Shown: in pieces, positions 16,030 to 25,659 of the stretch | How positions within the stretch are numbered: position 1 is the first letter of the stretch | How the letters are laid out: each line of letters opens with the position of its first letter | NCBI GenBank assembly: GCA_046704255.1 | Contig: JBJKSH010000046.1 | Coordinates: 1 to 42,294 of the forward strand | Length of the DNA stretch: 42,294 nt | Direction: 5' to 3' | Origin: FEN-1297 sp046704255 | Lineage (GTDB): Bacteria; Bacteroidota; Ignavibacteria; Ignavibacteriales; Ignavibacteriaceae | Position numbers and translations under genes: made by a program | The notes under the pieces: model-generated | Seen by the model: only the letters and a program-made list of their open reading frames with translations | What the model was told of the DNA's origin: nothing | Database searches by the model: none

Positions 16030-17670
16030 ATGATCCCCAGGAAAAAAGTTAAGTATATCTTTGTTACCGGTGGTGTTGTATCATCATTAGGCAAAGGAAT
16101 TACTGCCTCATCTCTTGGCCTTCTTCTGAAACAGCGCGGTTTTAAAGTTACCGTTCAAAAATTCGATCCTTACATAAATGTTGACCCCGGGACAATGAAC
16201 CCGTTTCAGCATGGAGAAGTTTATGTAACCGACGACGGCGCCGAAACGGATTTAGACCTAGGCCATTACGAACGCTTTTTAGATGTAGGCATGTCTAAGG
16301 CTAATAATACAACTACCGGCCAGGTTTATAACGATGTTATAACCAAAGAAAGAAGAGGCGATTATTTGGGTGCAACCGTCCAGGTAATTCCTCATATTAC
16401 AGATGAAATAAAACAGCGGATGACCAAGTTGAGCGAACTTGGTGATTACGACGTTATAATAAGTGAAATCGGCGGGACGGTAGGCGATATTGAAAGTCTT
16501 CCTTTTATTGAAGCGATGAGACAGTTAATGCTTCAGTTCGGAAGAAAGAGCACGATGAATATTCATGTTACGCTTGTGCCGTATATTGCATCTGCCGGAG
16601 AAGTGAAAACAAAGCCAACACAGCACAGTGTTAAAAACCTTTTAGGGCTGGGTATTCAGCCGGATGTTTTAATATGCCGCTCCGAAAAAAAATTAAGTAA
16701 AGATATTAGAGATAAAATTGCTCTTTTTTGTAATGTAGATTCCAAAGCCGTAATTTCTGCGTATGATTGCTCTACTATTTATGAAGTGCCTCTTGTTTTA
16801 AACAAAGAAAAATTAGATCAGCTTGTTATAAAAAGATTTCATCTGGCAGATAGAAAAATTAAGCTTGATGAATGGGAAAATTTTGTTGCGAAAATTAAGA
16901 ACCCTGCCAAGACAGTTGAAATAGCACTCTGCGGTAAATATATAGAACACAGAGATGCATATAAGAGCATTATGGAAGCCTTTGTACATGCAGGTGCCGT
17001 AAATAATGCAAAAGTAATAGTTAAAGAAATCAGCGCCGAGGCACTGGAGACAGAAGACCCCAAAAAGCTTCTTGAAGGAATAAACGGGCTTTTGGTTGCA
17101 CCGGGTTTTGGAGAAAGAGGAATTGAAGGAAAAATTAAAGCAGTGCAGTTTGTAAGAGAAAATAATATCCCTTTCCTAGGTATTTGCCTCGGCATGCAGT
17201 GTGCGGTTATTGAGTTTGCCAGAAATGTTTGCGGGCTGCCGCGGGCGCACAGCTCCGAATTTAAGAAAAACAGGTACAGTGTAATAGATCTTATGCAGGA
17301 TCAAAAAAGCATAAAGAACATGGGCGCAACAATGCGCCTGGGTGCTTACCCGTGTGTAATTGAACCCGGCACTAAAACTATGGAAGCATATAAAATTGAT
17401 CATATTTCCGAGCGGCACAGGCACAGATACGAATTGAATAATAAATTTAGAGCAGCACTTGTTGAACACGGAATGGTTTTAAGCGGACTTTCTCCGGACA
17501 GGGAACTTGTGGAAATTATTGAACTTCCCAATCACCGGTGGTTTTTAGGATGCCAGTTCCACCCCGAACTAAAATCAAGAGCTACGCAATCCCATCCCTT
17601 ATTTAGAGAGTTTGTAAAGGCTTCTTTAGAATATGCAGAAGAAAAAAAATCAATTAATTCCGGAAAATAG
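16030..17670 (+). CDS. pyrG: CTP synthase
   Basis: Makes CTP from UTP using ATP and glutamine, the last step of pyrimidine nucleotide synthesis. The 546-residue protein has the usual two halves. The N-terminal synthetase (about 1-275) carries VTGGVVSSLGKG, QKFDPYINVDPGTMNPFQHGEV, and DLGHYERF. The C-terminal class I glutamine amidotransferase (about 300-540) carries the nucleophile C386 in GICLGMQ, and the His-Glu pair of FHPE. The promoter at 15980-16010 is close to the start, implying a very short leader. Known: in some bacteria pyrG is controlled by reiterative transcription at the start of its leader. No matching C-run initiator is visible here. The following TPR gene overlaps its 3' end by 38 nt, suggesting translational coupling. 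Confidence 0.97.
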   Translation: MIPRKKVKYIFVTGGVVSSLGKGITASSLGLLLKQRGFKVTVQKFDPYINVDPGTMNPFQHGEVYVTDDGAETDLDLGHYERFLDVGMSKANNTTTGQVYNDVITKERRGDYLGATVQVIPHITDEIKQRMTKLSELGDYDVIISEIGGTVGDIESLPFIEAMRQLMLQFGRKSTMNIHVTLVPYIASAGEVKTKPTQHSVKNLLGLGIQPDVLICRSEKKLSKDIRDKIALFCNVDSKAVISAYDCSTIYEVPLVLNKEKLDQLVIKRFHLADRKIKLDEWENFVAKIKNPAKTVEIALCGKYIEHRDAYKSIMEAFVHAGAVNNAKVIVKEISAEALETEDPKKLLEGINGLLVAPGFGERGIEGKIKAVQFVRENNIPFLGICLGMQCAVIEFARNVCGLPRAHSSEFKKNRYSVIDLMQDQKSIKNMGATMRLGAYPCVIEPGTKTMEAYKIDHISERHRHRYELNNKFRAALVEHGMVLSGLSPDRELVEIIELPNHRWFLGCQFHPELKSRATQSHPLFREFVKASLEYAEEKKSINSGK

Positions 17671-19246
17671 CTCCTGGAGTTATTTTAAAGAGCCGGTTAT
17701 AAATGATTATAAAAACTTTTATAATCACTTTTTAAGGCAGAGAAGCCTGACTTTAAACATTTTTCTTTTATTAAGTTTTTTATTACTACCGCTACGTAAT
17801 TCCTTTGCCGGAACAGAACCGCGCATTAACAAATCTATTATTAAAGGATTGCAATATTGCTATAACTTTAACTGGCTTAAAGCGGATAAAATATTTCAGA
17901 ATTTAATTGATGAATTTCCGGATAAACCGCAGGGCTATCACTATAAAGCCGGGATTTTTTTATGGCATTATTTAAGCAGCCAAAATGAAAAAGATTTCAA
18001 ACAATTTGTCGCTTATTCCGATACTGCATTGGAAAAGGCTAGGAAAATTTTATCAAGAACCCCCGATAATACCGCCATATTGTACATAATAGGATCCGAT
18101 TACAGTTACAGGGCTATTGCTTTTAGTAAAGCCGAAAAGTTTCTGGATGCTGTTTGGGCCAGCAAAAAATCCGAATCTTATTTAAGCAGAACTCTGAAAT
18201 TGGATTCTACATTTTATGATGCTTATCTAGGGCTAGGGCTTTACAATTTTGCAGTCGGGCAAATTCCGGGTGCATTCCGATGGGCCTTAAATCTTGCCGG
18301 AATACACGGCAATAAAAAACTCGGCTTAAGTTATATAAAAAAAGCAGCAGCGGAAGGAATTATATCCAAAGTTGAAGCCGAATATTATCTTTCTCAAATT
18401 CTTACCGATTATTTATTTGAATATAATGCCTCCGAAAAATATTTGAGAAATCTGGTAATAAAATATCCGGATAATTTATTGTTTAATTATTCTTTTGCGG
18501 TTTTAAGTATTAAAAAAAGAAAATTGAATACCGCTAAAGAATACCTTGAAAGAATTTTACACAGCAAAGATACGTCTTTTAAACAAATTAAATCCTTTTC
18601 CACATTTTTAATGGGCGATGTGTTTTTTAGGAAAAACTTATTTGACTCCGCCGAAGTATATTATAGAAAGTTTTTACATACTGCGCTTAATAATAATTAC
18701 ATGGGCATTGCCAGCTATAGGCTGGCAGTATGTTATGAACTTGGCGGGGATACTACTTTAGCCCGGGAATATTTTGAAAAAGCAGGCAAAGGAAATATGG
18801 ATATTGAAGATGATATTTATGCAAAAAGGAAGAGTAAAATTTATGAAAAACGGCGTATGACTTCCGCAGAACTTAAATTAATTAAATATACCAATATGGT
18901 AGACAGCGGAAAATATAAATCCGCTGCCGATTCTCTTTCTTTCCTGCTTGAAAAAACAAAAGGCGATGAACTTGATGCGGAAATTTACCTTGAATTAAGC
19001 GATGCAAGCTTTCATCTGGGTAATTATAAAGAAGCATTAAACTTTGCAGTAACCGCAAAGGTCTTAAACACTATTAATGAAAAATGGATAAAACCCTTTG
19101 CGTGTTACTATGCAGCAAGAGCAGATAAATCTTTAGGTGATAAAAAAGCGGTTGAAAACTTTGTTGATGAGGCGGAAAAATACTCCGATTACGATTATCA
19201 AAAGAAGCTGCATAACCTGCTTTTTTCTTTAAGCAGTAATAAATAA
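17633..19246 (+). CDS. Exported tetratricopeptide-repeat protein
   Basis: A 537-residue protein of helical repeats with an N-terminal hydrophobic export signal (NIFLLLSFLLLPL, then NSFAG) that begins unusually late, at about residue 43. No other ATG, GTG or TTG lies in frame between 17633 and the signal core, so this ATG is the best start even though it overlaps pyrG by 38 nt. A CTG just before the core would give a more typical signal peptide. Repeats are recognisable from periodic helices such as YHYKAGIFLWHYL, YDAYLGLGLYNFAVGQIPGA, ASYRLAVCYELGGDTTLAREYF and AEIYLELSDASFHLGNYKEAL. Known: TPRs act as protein-binding scaffolds. The function is unknown. The overlap suggests co-expression with pyrG, but a functional link is not evident. 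Confidence 0.82.
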   Translation: MQKKKNQLIPENSSWSYFKEPVINDYKNFYNHFLRQRSLTLNIFLLLSFLLLPLRNSFAGTEPRINKSIIKGLQYCYNFNWLKADKIFQNLIDEFPDKPQGYHYKAGIFLWHYLSSQNEKDFKQFVAYSDTALEKARKILSRTPDNTAILYIIGSDYSYRAIAFSKAEKFLDAVWASKKSESYLSRTLKLDSTFYDAYLGLGLYNFAVGQIPGAFRWALNLAGIHGNKKLGLSYIKKAAAEGIISKVEAEYYLSQILTDYLFEYNASEKYLRNLVIKYPDNLLFNYSFAVLSIKKRKLNTAKEYLERILHSKDTSFKQIKSFSTFLMGDVFFRKNLFDSAEVYYRKFLHTALNNNYMGIASYRLAVCYELGGDTTLAREYFEKAGKGNMDIEDDIYAKRKSKIYEKRRMTSAELKLIKYTNMVDSGKYKSAADSLSFLLEKTKGDELDAEIYLELSDASFHLGNYKEALNFAVTAKVLNTINEKWIKPFACYYAARADKSLGDKKAVENFVDEAEKYSDYDYQKKLHNLLFSLSSNK

Positions 19247-19262
19247 AAACATAACTCTTACA

Positions 19263-19293
19263 TTGATTATTTTTTGCTATTTAACTAACTTTT
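19263..19293 (+). promoter_or_regulatory. Probable promoter of the purN-purH-mreB run (TTG-N20-TAACTTTT)
   Basis: TTG at 19263-19265 and TAACTTTT at 19286-19293 have exactly 20 nt between them and differ from the consensus only in the last base. The first gene of the long plus-strand run starts at 19318. Confidence 0.5.
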
Positions 19294-19317
19294 ATAACTT
19301 TTAATAAAAAAGAAAAA

Positions 19318-19923
19318 TTGAATATAGCGGTATTTGTATCGGGCAGAGGTTCAAACCTTCAGGCAATAATTAATTCCCGGAAAGAAGGAAATAAATTTGA
19401 AGTTAAGGCTGTTGTAAGTGATAAATTAAAATGCCCGGCATTTGAAATTGCGGAAGAAAATTCAATTCCAGTTTACAGTGCAGGCCCCAATGATGGTTTT
19501 TTTAGTTATTCGGCACTTGGAAAAAAATTTGAGGAAGATAATATAGAACTTATTGTTCTTGCAGGATTTTTAAAATTATTACCGGTTGATTTTGTAAAAA
19601 AATATTCGAACCGGATAATAAATATTCATCCTGCACTGCTTCCTTCTTTTGGTGGAAAAGGAATGTACGGTATAAATGTGCACAAAGCCGTATTCGAATC
19701 TTCTGCCAAAGTTTCCGGAGCAACAGTTCATTTTGTGGATTTTACTTACGATACGGGACGAATAATAGCTCAAAAGTGTGTAGATATTTCCGGCGTAAAA
19801 TCCCCCGGAGAAATTGCCGATCTTGTTCTGGAAATTGAACATCAGATTTTACCGTATGTAGTTAATAAGTTTGCCGAAAATAAAATTAAAATAATTAATG
19901 ACCGTGTGGTTGTATTGGATTAA
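19318..19923 (+). CDS. purN: Phosphoribosylglycinamide formyltransferase (GAR transformylase)
   Basis: Transfers a formyl group from 10-formyl-tetrahydrofolate to GAR, the third step of de novo purine synthesis. The 201-residue protein is the usual size. Phosphate-binding loop VSGRGSNLQAI is at the N-terminus. Catalytic residues are N102 and H104 (IINIHPALLPSF) and D145 (FVDFTYDTGRII). The start is a TTG, because no ATG lies near the conserved NIAVFVSGRGSN. Ahead of it is only a purine-rich AAAAAAGAAAAA stretch rather than a clear Shine-Dalgarno. It heads a run of ten genes and sits 21 nt before purH, which acts later in the same pathway. Confidence 0.96.
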   Translation: MNIAVFVSGRGSNLQAIINSRKEGNKFEVKAVVSDKLKCPAFEIAEENSIPVYSAGPNDGFFSYSALGKKFEEDNIELIVLAGFLKLLPVDFVKKYSNRIINIHPALLPSFGGKGMYGINVHKAVFESSAKVSGATVHFVDFTYDTGRIIAQKCVDISGVKSPGEIADLVLEIEHQILPYVVNKFAENKIKIINDRVVVLD

Positions 19924-19944
19924 TAAAAAAGAACGGATGATAAA

Positions 19945-21483
19945 TTGAAAAAGCTAGCAATAATTAGTGTATCGGATAAAACAAACATTGAACGGTTTGC
20001 AAAATCTTTAACCGAACTTGGTTACGAAATTATCGCTACCGGCAATACCGCAAAGTTAATAAGCGGTGCGGGAATAGCGGTTAAAGAAGTAAGCTCTCTT
20101 ACGGAATTCCCCGAAATATTTGACGGGCGTGTAAAAACTTTACACCCTAAAATTTTCGGCGGAATACTTTTTAGAAGAGAAAATGCGGAAGACAAAAAGG
20201 AAGCGGAAAAAAATAACATTTTACCCATTGACGTGGTTTGTGTAAATTTATACCCTTTTGTAAAAGTTGCTGAGAATCCAAACTCGAGTCTGGATACCAT
20301 AATTGAAAATATCGATATCGGCGGCCCTAGTTTAATTAGAGCTGCTGCAAAGAACTACAAGTATGTTTCTGTTTTGACGGAATCGGCACAGTACGATTCG
20401 TTTATAACCGAATTAAAAAACGGAAGTGTGAATGAAGAAACCCGAAAGAAATTAGCGGTTGCAGCATATTCACATACTGCTCAATACGATACTTACATTT
20501 CTAATTTCCTTGAAAATAAATTCGGACTAGAACCAACACATGTTCGTATTAATGAACCTAAGGAAAAAGTTTTACGTTACGGTGAAAACCCGCATCAAAA
20601 AGGTGCGTTGTTCGGTAAGTTCCATGATTATTTTGAAGCTTTTCACGGTAAGGAATTATCGTATAACAATATTCTGGATTTGGTTGCTGCGGTGGAACTT
20701 GTTGAGGATATGGGAGACTTACTGCCGCAGGAAAGTGATTGTGCGTGTTCCATAATTAAGCATCAAAATCCTGCCGGTGCAGCAATAGGTACCAGCCCGC
20801 TTGATGCATATACAAAGGCGCTAAAATGCGATCCGGTTTCCTCCTTTGGAGGTATTGTTACTTTTACTAAAGAGGTAGACGAAGAAACTGCGGAAAAATT
20901 AAACGATTTGTTCCTGGAAATAATTTCCGCTCCCGGTTATACGGAAGGTGCCGTAAATATTTTAAGAAAGAAAAAAAACAGAAGGCTGCTTAAACAGTTG
21001 AAATCCGTCAGAGACGGTAAAATAGTTTTCAAAAATATTCCGGGCGGAGTTATTATGCAGGATGCCGACCGTGCTTTTCTAAATGATAATGAATTAAAGA
21101 CCGCGACCAAAAGACAACCTGCAAAAGAAGAACTTGATGATCTTCGTTTTGCATGGGTAATTGCCAAGCACACAAAATCAAATGCTATTGTTTTTGTTAA
21201 AGATAAAGCAACATTAGGAGTAGGTGCCGGGCAAATGTCCCGCGTGGACTCTGCAAAAATTGCATTTATGAAATCTCAGGAACATGGACTGGACTTAAAA
21301 GATTCCGTTGCTGCCTCAGATGCTTTTTTTCCGTTTGCAGACAGCCTGCTGGAAATTATTAAATACGGTGCTACTTCCGTCATTCAACCCGGCGGCTCTA
21401 TTAGGGATAATGAAGTAATTGAAGCAGCTGATGATAATAATATTTCTATGGTATTTACAGGTATAAGACATTTTAAACATTAA
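19945..21483 (+). CDS. purH: Bifunctional AICAR transformylase / IMP cyclohydrolase
   Basis: Catalyses the final two steps to IMP. The N-terminal MGS-like IMP cyclohydrolase domain (about 1-190) shows the conserved ISVSDKTNIERFAKSL, DGRVKTLHPKI and NIDIGGPSLIRAAAKN. The C-terminal transformylase (about 200-512) shows RYGENPHQ, IIKHQNPAG with the catalytic Lys-His pair, DAFFPFAD, VIQPGGSIRD and the terminal TGIRHFKH. At 512 residues it is complete. The start is a TTG with a modest GGATGA upstream. It ends 8 nt before mreB. This purH-mreB junction is a gene order I associate with the Bacteroidetes group, and the arrangement implies shared transcription. Confidence 0.97.
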   Translation: MKKLAIISVSDKTNIERFAKSLTELGYEIIATGNTAKLISGAGIAVKEVSSLTEFPEIFDGRVKTLHPKIFGGILFRRENAEDKKEAEKNNILPIDVVCVNLYPFVKVAENPNSSLDTIIENIDIGGPSLIRAAAKNYKYVSVLTESAQYDSFITELKNGSVNEETRKKLAVAAYSHTAQYDTYISNFLENKFGLEPTHVRINEPKEKVLRYGENPHQKGALFGKFHDYFEAFHGKELSYNNILDLVAAVELVEDMGDLLPQESDCACSIIKHQNPAGAAIGTSPLDAYTKALKCDPVSSFGGIVTFTKEVDEETAEKLNDLFLEIISAPGYTEGAVNILRKKKNRRLLKQLKSVRDGKIVFKNIPGGVIMQDADRAFLNDNELKTATKRQPAKEELDDLRFAWVIAKHTKSNAIVFVKDKATLGVGAGQMSRVDSAKIAFMKSQEHGLDLKDSVAASDAFFPFADSLLEIIKYGATSVIQPGGSIRDNEVIEAADDNNISMVFTGIRHFKH

Positions 21484-21491
21484 GAGGCTTT

Positions 21492-22517
21492 ATGGGGTTT
21501 TTTGACTTTTTTTCTGCAGATATTGCCATTGATCTGGGCACGGCCAATACTTTAATTTATGTTAAAGGTAAAGGTGTTGTTCTTAACGAACCTTCTATTG
21601 TTGCCTTCGATAGAAATACTAAAAAGATAATTGCTTTAGGCAACAAAGCTAAAGAAATGCAAGGCCGGGAACATAAAGAGATAAGAGTAACCCGCCCTAT
21701 GCGTGACGGTGTAATTGCGGATTTTGAAATTGCAGAGGGCATGATTAGAGCTTTTATAAAAAAAGTTAGAGCCGGTGCTATTTCCAGCAGAAGAGTTGTT
21801 GTAGCTGTTCCAAGCGGTGTTACGGAAGTTGAAAAGCGGGCTGTACGCGACAGTGCAGAACACGCAGGTGCAAAAGAAGTTCATTTAATTGCAGAACCGA
21901 TGTCCGCTGCTATTGGTATAGGCATTGATGTTGAAGCCGCCGTTGGCAACATGATAATTGATATTGGCGGAGGTACGACTGAAATTGCGGTTATTGCTTT
22001 ATCGGGTATTGTTAACGAAGAATCTATTCGCATTGCCGGTGACGAAATGAATTATTCCATAATGCAGTTCTTCAAAAAAAATCATAATATATTAATAGGA
22101 GAAAGGACTGCAGAAGCAATTAAGTGCGAAGTGGGTTCTGCTGTTCCTTTAAAAGAAGAAATTACAATTCAGGTAAAAGGAAGAGACCTTGTAGGCGGAA
22201 TTCCTAAAACTACGGAAGTAAGTTCCGTTGAAATTAGGGAAGCACTTAACGAATCTATTGTTCAAATAGTTGATGCGGTTAGGCAGTCCCTGGAAAGAAC
22301 ACCCCCGGAACTCTCTGCCGATATTCTTGACAGGGGAGTAATGATTACGGGCGGCGGCGCTTTGCTGAAAGGCCTGGATGAAAGAATACGCATGGAAACC
22401 AATTTACCTGTACATGTTGCGGATGACCCTTTAACGGCGGTTGTTAGAGGCGCAGGAAAAGTTATAGATAATTTAAATCGTTATTCAAAAGTTTTAATTC
22501 GTAACAGAAGATATTAA
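21492..22517 (+). CDS. mreB: Rod shape-determining actin homologue MreB
   Basis: Forms membrane-associated filaments that direct lateral cell-wall synthesis. The 341-residue protein has the actin-fold nucleotide motifs: phosphate-1 loop IAIDLGTANTLIYVKGKG, phosphate-2 DIGGGTTEIAVI, and the adenosine loop ITGGGALLKGLDE. The N-terminus MGFFDFFSADIAID begins with an amphipathic hydrophobic stretch that would bind the membrane. The stop overlaps the mreC start by one base (TAATG), indicating translational coupling. It is first of the complete mreBCD-PBP2-rodA elongation set, so the cells are expected to be rods. Confidence 0.97.
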   Translation: MGFFDFFSADIAIDLGTANTLIYVKGKGVVLNEPSIVAFDRNTKKIIALGNKAKEMQGREHKEIRVTRPMRDGVIADFEIAEGMIRAFIKKVRAGAISSRRVVVAVPSGVTEVEKRAVRDSAEHAGAKEVHLIAEPMSAAIGIGIDVEAAVGNMIIDIGGGTTEIAVIALSGIVNEESIRIAGDEMNYSIMQFFKKNHNILIGERTAEAIKCEVGSAVPLKEEITIQVKGRDLVGGIPKTTEVSSVEIREALNESIVQIVDAVRQSLERTPPELSADILDRGVMITGGGALLKGLDERIRMETNLPVHVADDPLTAVVRGAGKVIDNLNRYSKVLIRNRRY

Positions 22518-23347
22518 TGATAAAAATTTTTAACCGTTTATGGGAAAATTTTAAAGAATATATTGTCCTGATTGTACTTATAATTATAAGCTTAATTACG
22601 CTTTCATTAAATAACAAGCCCGCAGTAAAAAGAGTTAAAGCACTTGCCTTTGGAAGTTTTGCAGCCTTCACATCGGTAATTTCAAATGTAATAAATACAG
22701 CAAATATTAGAAGTGAAAATGAAAGCCTGCGCAGGCTTAATGCCAGGCTGATGATGAAAATAAGCGAGTTAAGAAAATACGGAATAGAAAATGCCGAATT
22801 AAAAAGTCTTCTTGCCTTAAAGGATACTACAAAGTTTCCGTTAATTGCTGCTTCCGTTGTTTCCAAATCTCTTTCAAAATCTCAAAGCACAATTACACTT
22901 AATGCAGGCAGTAAAAAAGGAGTTTTACCGGGCATGCCTGTAATAAATGATTACGGGCTTGTTGGTATTGTAAATTCTACTTCACAGGATTTTTCAATTG
23001 TAAGGACTTTAAAAAATATTGAACTAAGTATAACAGTAAAAGATGAAAGAAGCCGGGTTGACGGAATAATGAAATGGAACGGTTCAAACCTTGTTATAAT
23101 AAACGTACCTAAAACTTATGATGTTGAACCGGGTGACAGAATAATTACTTCCGGGTTAAGTTCAATTATTGCCGTACCACTGCCCGTTGGTGTTGTTACG
23201 GGAATAAGCAAAGTGGAAACAGGTATGTTTAACGAAGTAAAAGTAAAACCATTTGTTAACTTTATAACTACCGAACATGTTTTTGTACTTGCTCTTGTTG
23301 AAAGTAAAGAAATAGACGGACATCAATTAAATTTTTATAAACGGTAG
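22517..23347 (+). CDS. mreC: Rod shape-determining protein MreC
   Basis: A bitopic inner-membrane protein that links MreB to periplasmic peptidoglycan synthases. One membrane segment (YIVLIVLIIISLITL, about residues 15-30) is followed by a coiled coil (about 60-95, rich in SENESLRRLNARL-type heptads). A periplasmic beta-barrel region comes next, with ITLNAGSKKGVLPGMPVIN, GLVGIV, GDRIITSGLSS and PLPVGVVTG, all typical of MreC. The 276-residue length is normal. It starts on the last base of the mreB stop and is followed after 3 nt by mreD. Confidence 0.95.
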   Translation: MIKIFNRLWENFKEYIVLIVLIIISLITLSLNNKPAVKRVKALAFGSFAAFTSVISNVINTANIRSENESLRRLNARLMMKISELRKYGIENAELKSLLALKDTTKFPLIAASVVSKSLSKSQSTITLNAGSKKGVLPGMPVINDYGLVGIVNSTSQDFSIVRTLKNIELSITVKDERSRVDGIMKWNGSNLVIINVPKTYDVEPGDRIITSGLSSIIAVPLPVGVVTGISKVETGMFNEVKVKPFVNFITTEHVFVLALVESKEIDGHQLNFYKR

Positions 23348-23350
23348 AAA

Positions 23351-23839
23351 ATGCGTTCCGATTATATTTTATCTGTTTTATTGTTTTTCCCGCTGCTGGT
23401 AATTCAAACTACTTTAGCTCCTCTTATTTCCATAAACGGTGTTTCACCGGATTTAATATTAATATTGCTTGTGTTTTATTCAATGCGCACCGGGCAGGTT
23501 TACGGTACGGTTCTCGGCTTTGCTTACGGCTTTTTTATAGATCTTATAACCGGAACCCTTCTGGGAACCACAATGATTGCAAAGACAATAGCCGGATTTA
23601 TTGCAGGATATTTTTCCGGCGAAACAAAAAGAGATAATTATTTAAAATCTTACGTTTTTGTATTAATCGTTTTGCTCTGTTCGGTAGTAGATTTAATTAT
23701 AAGTTCTCTTTTCTCTACAATTGACTTGAATACTAATATTATAATGTTATTTTTTAACCAGGGAATTTTACCCGGAATTTATACGGCAGTATTGAGTATT
23801 TTTGTTGTTATATTTTATCCGAATAGGATTATTAGGTGA
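23351..23839 (+). CDS. mreD: Rod shape-determining protein MreD
   Basis: A small inner-membrane protein of the elongasome, 162 residues, with about five hydrophobic helices (YILSVLLFFPLLVIQTTLAPL, LILILLVFYSM, GFAYGFFIDLITGTLLG, VFVLIVLLCSVVDLIISSL, IYTAVLSIFVVIF). Primary sequence is poorly conserved in this family, so identification rests on the S-x-N-G-V-x-P-D-L-I pattern, size, topology and position between mreC and PBP2. Its stop overlaps the GTG start of the next gene (GTGA). Confidence 0.92.
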   Translation: MRSDYILSVLLFFPLLVIQTTLAPLISINGVSPDLILILLVFYSMRTGQVYGTVLGFAYGFFIDLITGTLLGTTMIAKTIAGFIAGYFSGETKRDNYLKSYVFVLIVLLCSVVDLIISSLFSTIDLNTNIIMLFFNQGILPGIYTAVLSIFVVIFYPNRIIR

Positions 23840-25659
23840 GTACAAATAGATTTGCATCTATAGAGCGGAAGACTATTGTATATTTCATTATTGTTTTCTG
23901 CTTTACTGTTCTTGGTTTTAGATTATTTCAAATGCAGATTATCGAGCATCAAAATTACAGCGAGCAGGCAGCACAAAACAGTATTAAAACCGTTGAACAA
24001 ACTCCGCTTAGAGGAATTTTTTACGACCGCAACATGAACGTTGTTGTAGATAACGTTCCTGCTTATACGCTTAGAATTACTCCCGCATATTATAACAAGA
24101 ATCTGACGCCTTTGCTTGAAGCTGTTCTTGACGTAAAGCCGGGTTATATAAATAAGGTTTTAAAAGAAAATAGAGTTTATTCAAAATATATCCCTATTAG
24201 AATAAAAAGAGGAATTAGTTTTAAAGTAGTTTCATGGCTTGAAGAAAATGCAGAGCATTTACCCGGCGTAGATTATATTGTTGAAATGCAGCGGGGTTAC
24301 CCAGCCGGCATAAGAGGTTCTCATATGTTCGGCTACACAAAAGAAATTTCTCCTGCTCTTCTTAAAAAACATAAAGGGTTTTATAAGCCGGGAGATTATA
24401 TAGGGTACAGCGGCCTGGAAAAAGAATATGAAAAATATCTTCGCGGTAAAAAAGGCTATGAATATTTCCGCGTAGATTCCAGGGGCAGAATATTAGGAAG
24501 ATATAAAAACGGAGCTGATGATGTTCCATCCGTTAAAGGTGATGACCTGGTTTTAACCATTGATACCGATGTTCAAAAAGCGGCGGAAGAAGCTCTTAAG
24601 GGATACCGCGGCGCTGCTGTTGCGATAAATCCCAAAACCGGCGGCGTACTGGCACTGGCAAGCGCACCCGATTATGACCTAAGTAAATTCTCTTATGTAA
24701 CTTCCAGAGAATACCTTGAAAAATTATATCAGGATCCCGATCATCCTTTTTTTAACAGGGCTACAATGGCTGCAAATCCGCCCGGGTCAACATTTAAAAT
24801 TATGGAGGCAGTTGCTGCTTTAAATTCTCATGTTATTACAACTGCTACAACAGTAGATTGCAAAGGCGGGCAGGTATTTTTCGGCCGTTATTTTAAAGAC
24901 GATGCTGCCCATGGTGTTGTAAACGTTGTACACGCTATTGAAAAATCTTGTAACGTATTTTTCTACAATTTAATTTATAAAATAGGAATGAAAAGGTGGG
25001 ACGAATATGCAAGCAAATTCGGTTTCGGGCATTATACTCATATTGATCTCGGCGATGAAGTAAAGGGCTTTATACCTACGCCCGAATATTATGTAAAAAG
25101 ATACGGTAAGGATTGGCCCAAAAGTATAATGGCTAGTTTAGGAATAGGGCAGGGAGAAGTAAGTGTAACGCCAATACAGCTTGCAAAGTACTGTGCTTTA
25201 ATATCAGAAGACGGCATTACTTATACCCCGCATTTGGTAAAGGGTTATTTTAAAGACGGCTCTAAAAAGCTTGTGCCTTTCAAATATAAAAAAATTGATC
25301 TGGGTATTGATACAAGTGTATTTAATATAGTTAAGCGTGGAATGTTTCTGGTGGTAAACGGGGCAGGTACTGCAGCAAACATTCGCTCAAATAAAATTCA
25401 AATTGCAGGTAAAACCGGGACTGCACAAAATCCCAGGGGAAAAAACCATGCCTGGTTTATCGGATTTGCACCGTTTGATAACCCTAAAATAGCTGTTGCT
25501 GTTTTTGTTGAAAATGTCGGATTCGGTGCAACTTATGCCGCACCCATTGCTAAGAAAATGATTGATGCTTACTTATTAAAAGATACACAAAAACAAAAAG
25601 AAATAATTCCTCCGCCTCTGGCCAATAGTAAAATAACCGGAGGTTCTGTTGCGAATTGA
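23836..25659 (+). CDS. mrdA: Penicillin-binding protein 2 (elongation-specific transpeptidase)
   Basis: A class B PBP that cross-links peptidoglycan in the lateral wall. One N-terminal membrane anchor (TIVYFIIVFCFTVLGFRLF) is followed by the dimerisation domain with the hallmark TPLRGIFYDRN. The transpeptidase domain (about 240-590) holds S318 in PGSTFK (the acyl-enzyme serine), the SCN motif in EKSCNVFFYN, and K526 in AGKTGTAQN. The length of 607 residues is normal. The start is a GTG overlapping the mreD stop. It lies in the conserved mreD-mrdA-rodA block and would work as a pair with RodA, whose gene overlaps it by 11 nt. Confidence 0.97.
   Translation: MSTNRFASIERKTIVYFIIVFCFTVLGFRLFQMQIIEHQNYSEQAAQNSIKTVEQTPLRGIFYDRNMNVVVDNVPAYTLRITPAYYNKNLTPLLEAVLDVKPGYINKVLKENRVYSKYIPIRIKRGISFKVVSWLEENAEHLPGVDYIVEMQRGYPAGIRGSHMFGYTKEISPALLKKHKGFYKPGDYIGYSGLEKEYEKYLRGKKGYEYFRVDSRGRILGRYKNGADDVPSVKGDDLVLTIDTDVQKAAEEALKGYRGAAVAINPKTGGVLALASAPDYDLSKFSYVTSREYLEKLYQDPDHPFFNRATMAANPPGSTFKIMEAVAALNSHVITTATTVDCKGGQVFFGRYFKDDAAHGVVNVVHAIEKSCNVFFYNLIYKIGMKRWDEYASKFGFGHYTHIDLGDEVKGFIPTPEYYVKRYGKDWPKSIMASLGIGQGEVSVTPIQLAKYCALISEDGITYTPHLVKGYFKDGSKKLVPFKYKKIDLGIDTSVFNIVKRGMFLVVNGAGTAANIRSNKIQIAGKTGTAQNPRGKNHAWFIGFAPFDNPKIAVAVFVENVGFGATYAAPIAKKMIDAYLLKDTQKQKEIIPPPLANSKITGGSVAN

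Noticed and set aside
22462..22866. Minus-strand ORF of 134 codons opposite the mreB/mreC junction.
   Set aside because: It lies over two well-identified genes and is Leu/Ser/Phe-rich, as antisense frames of such genes usually are.
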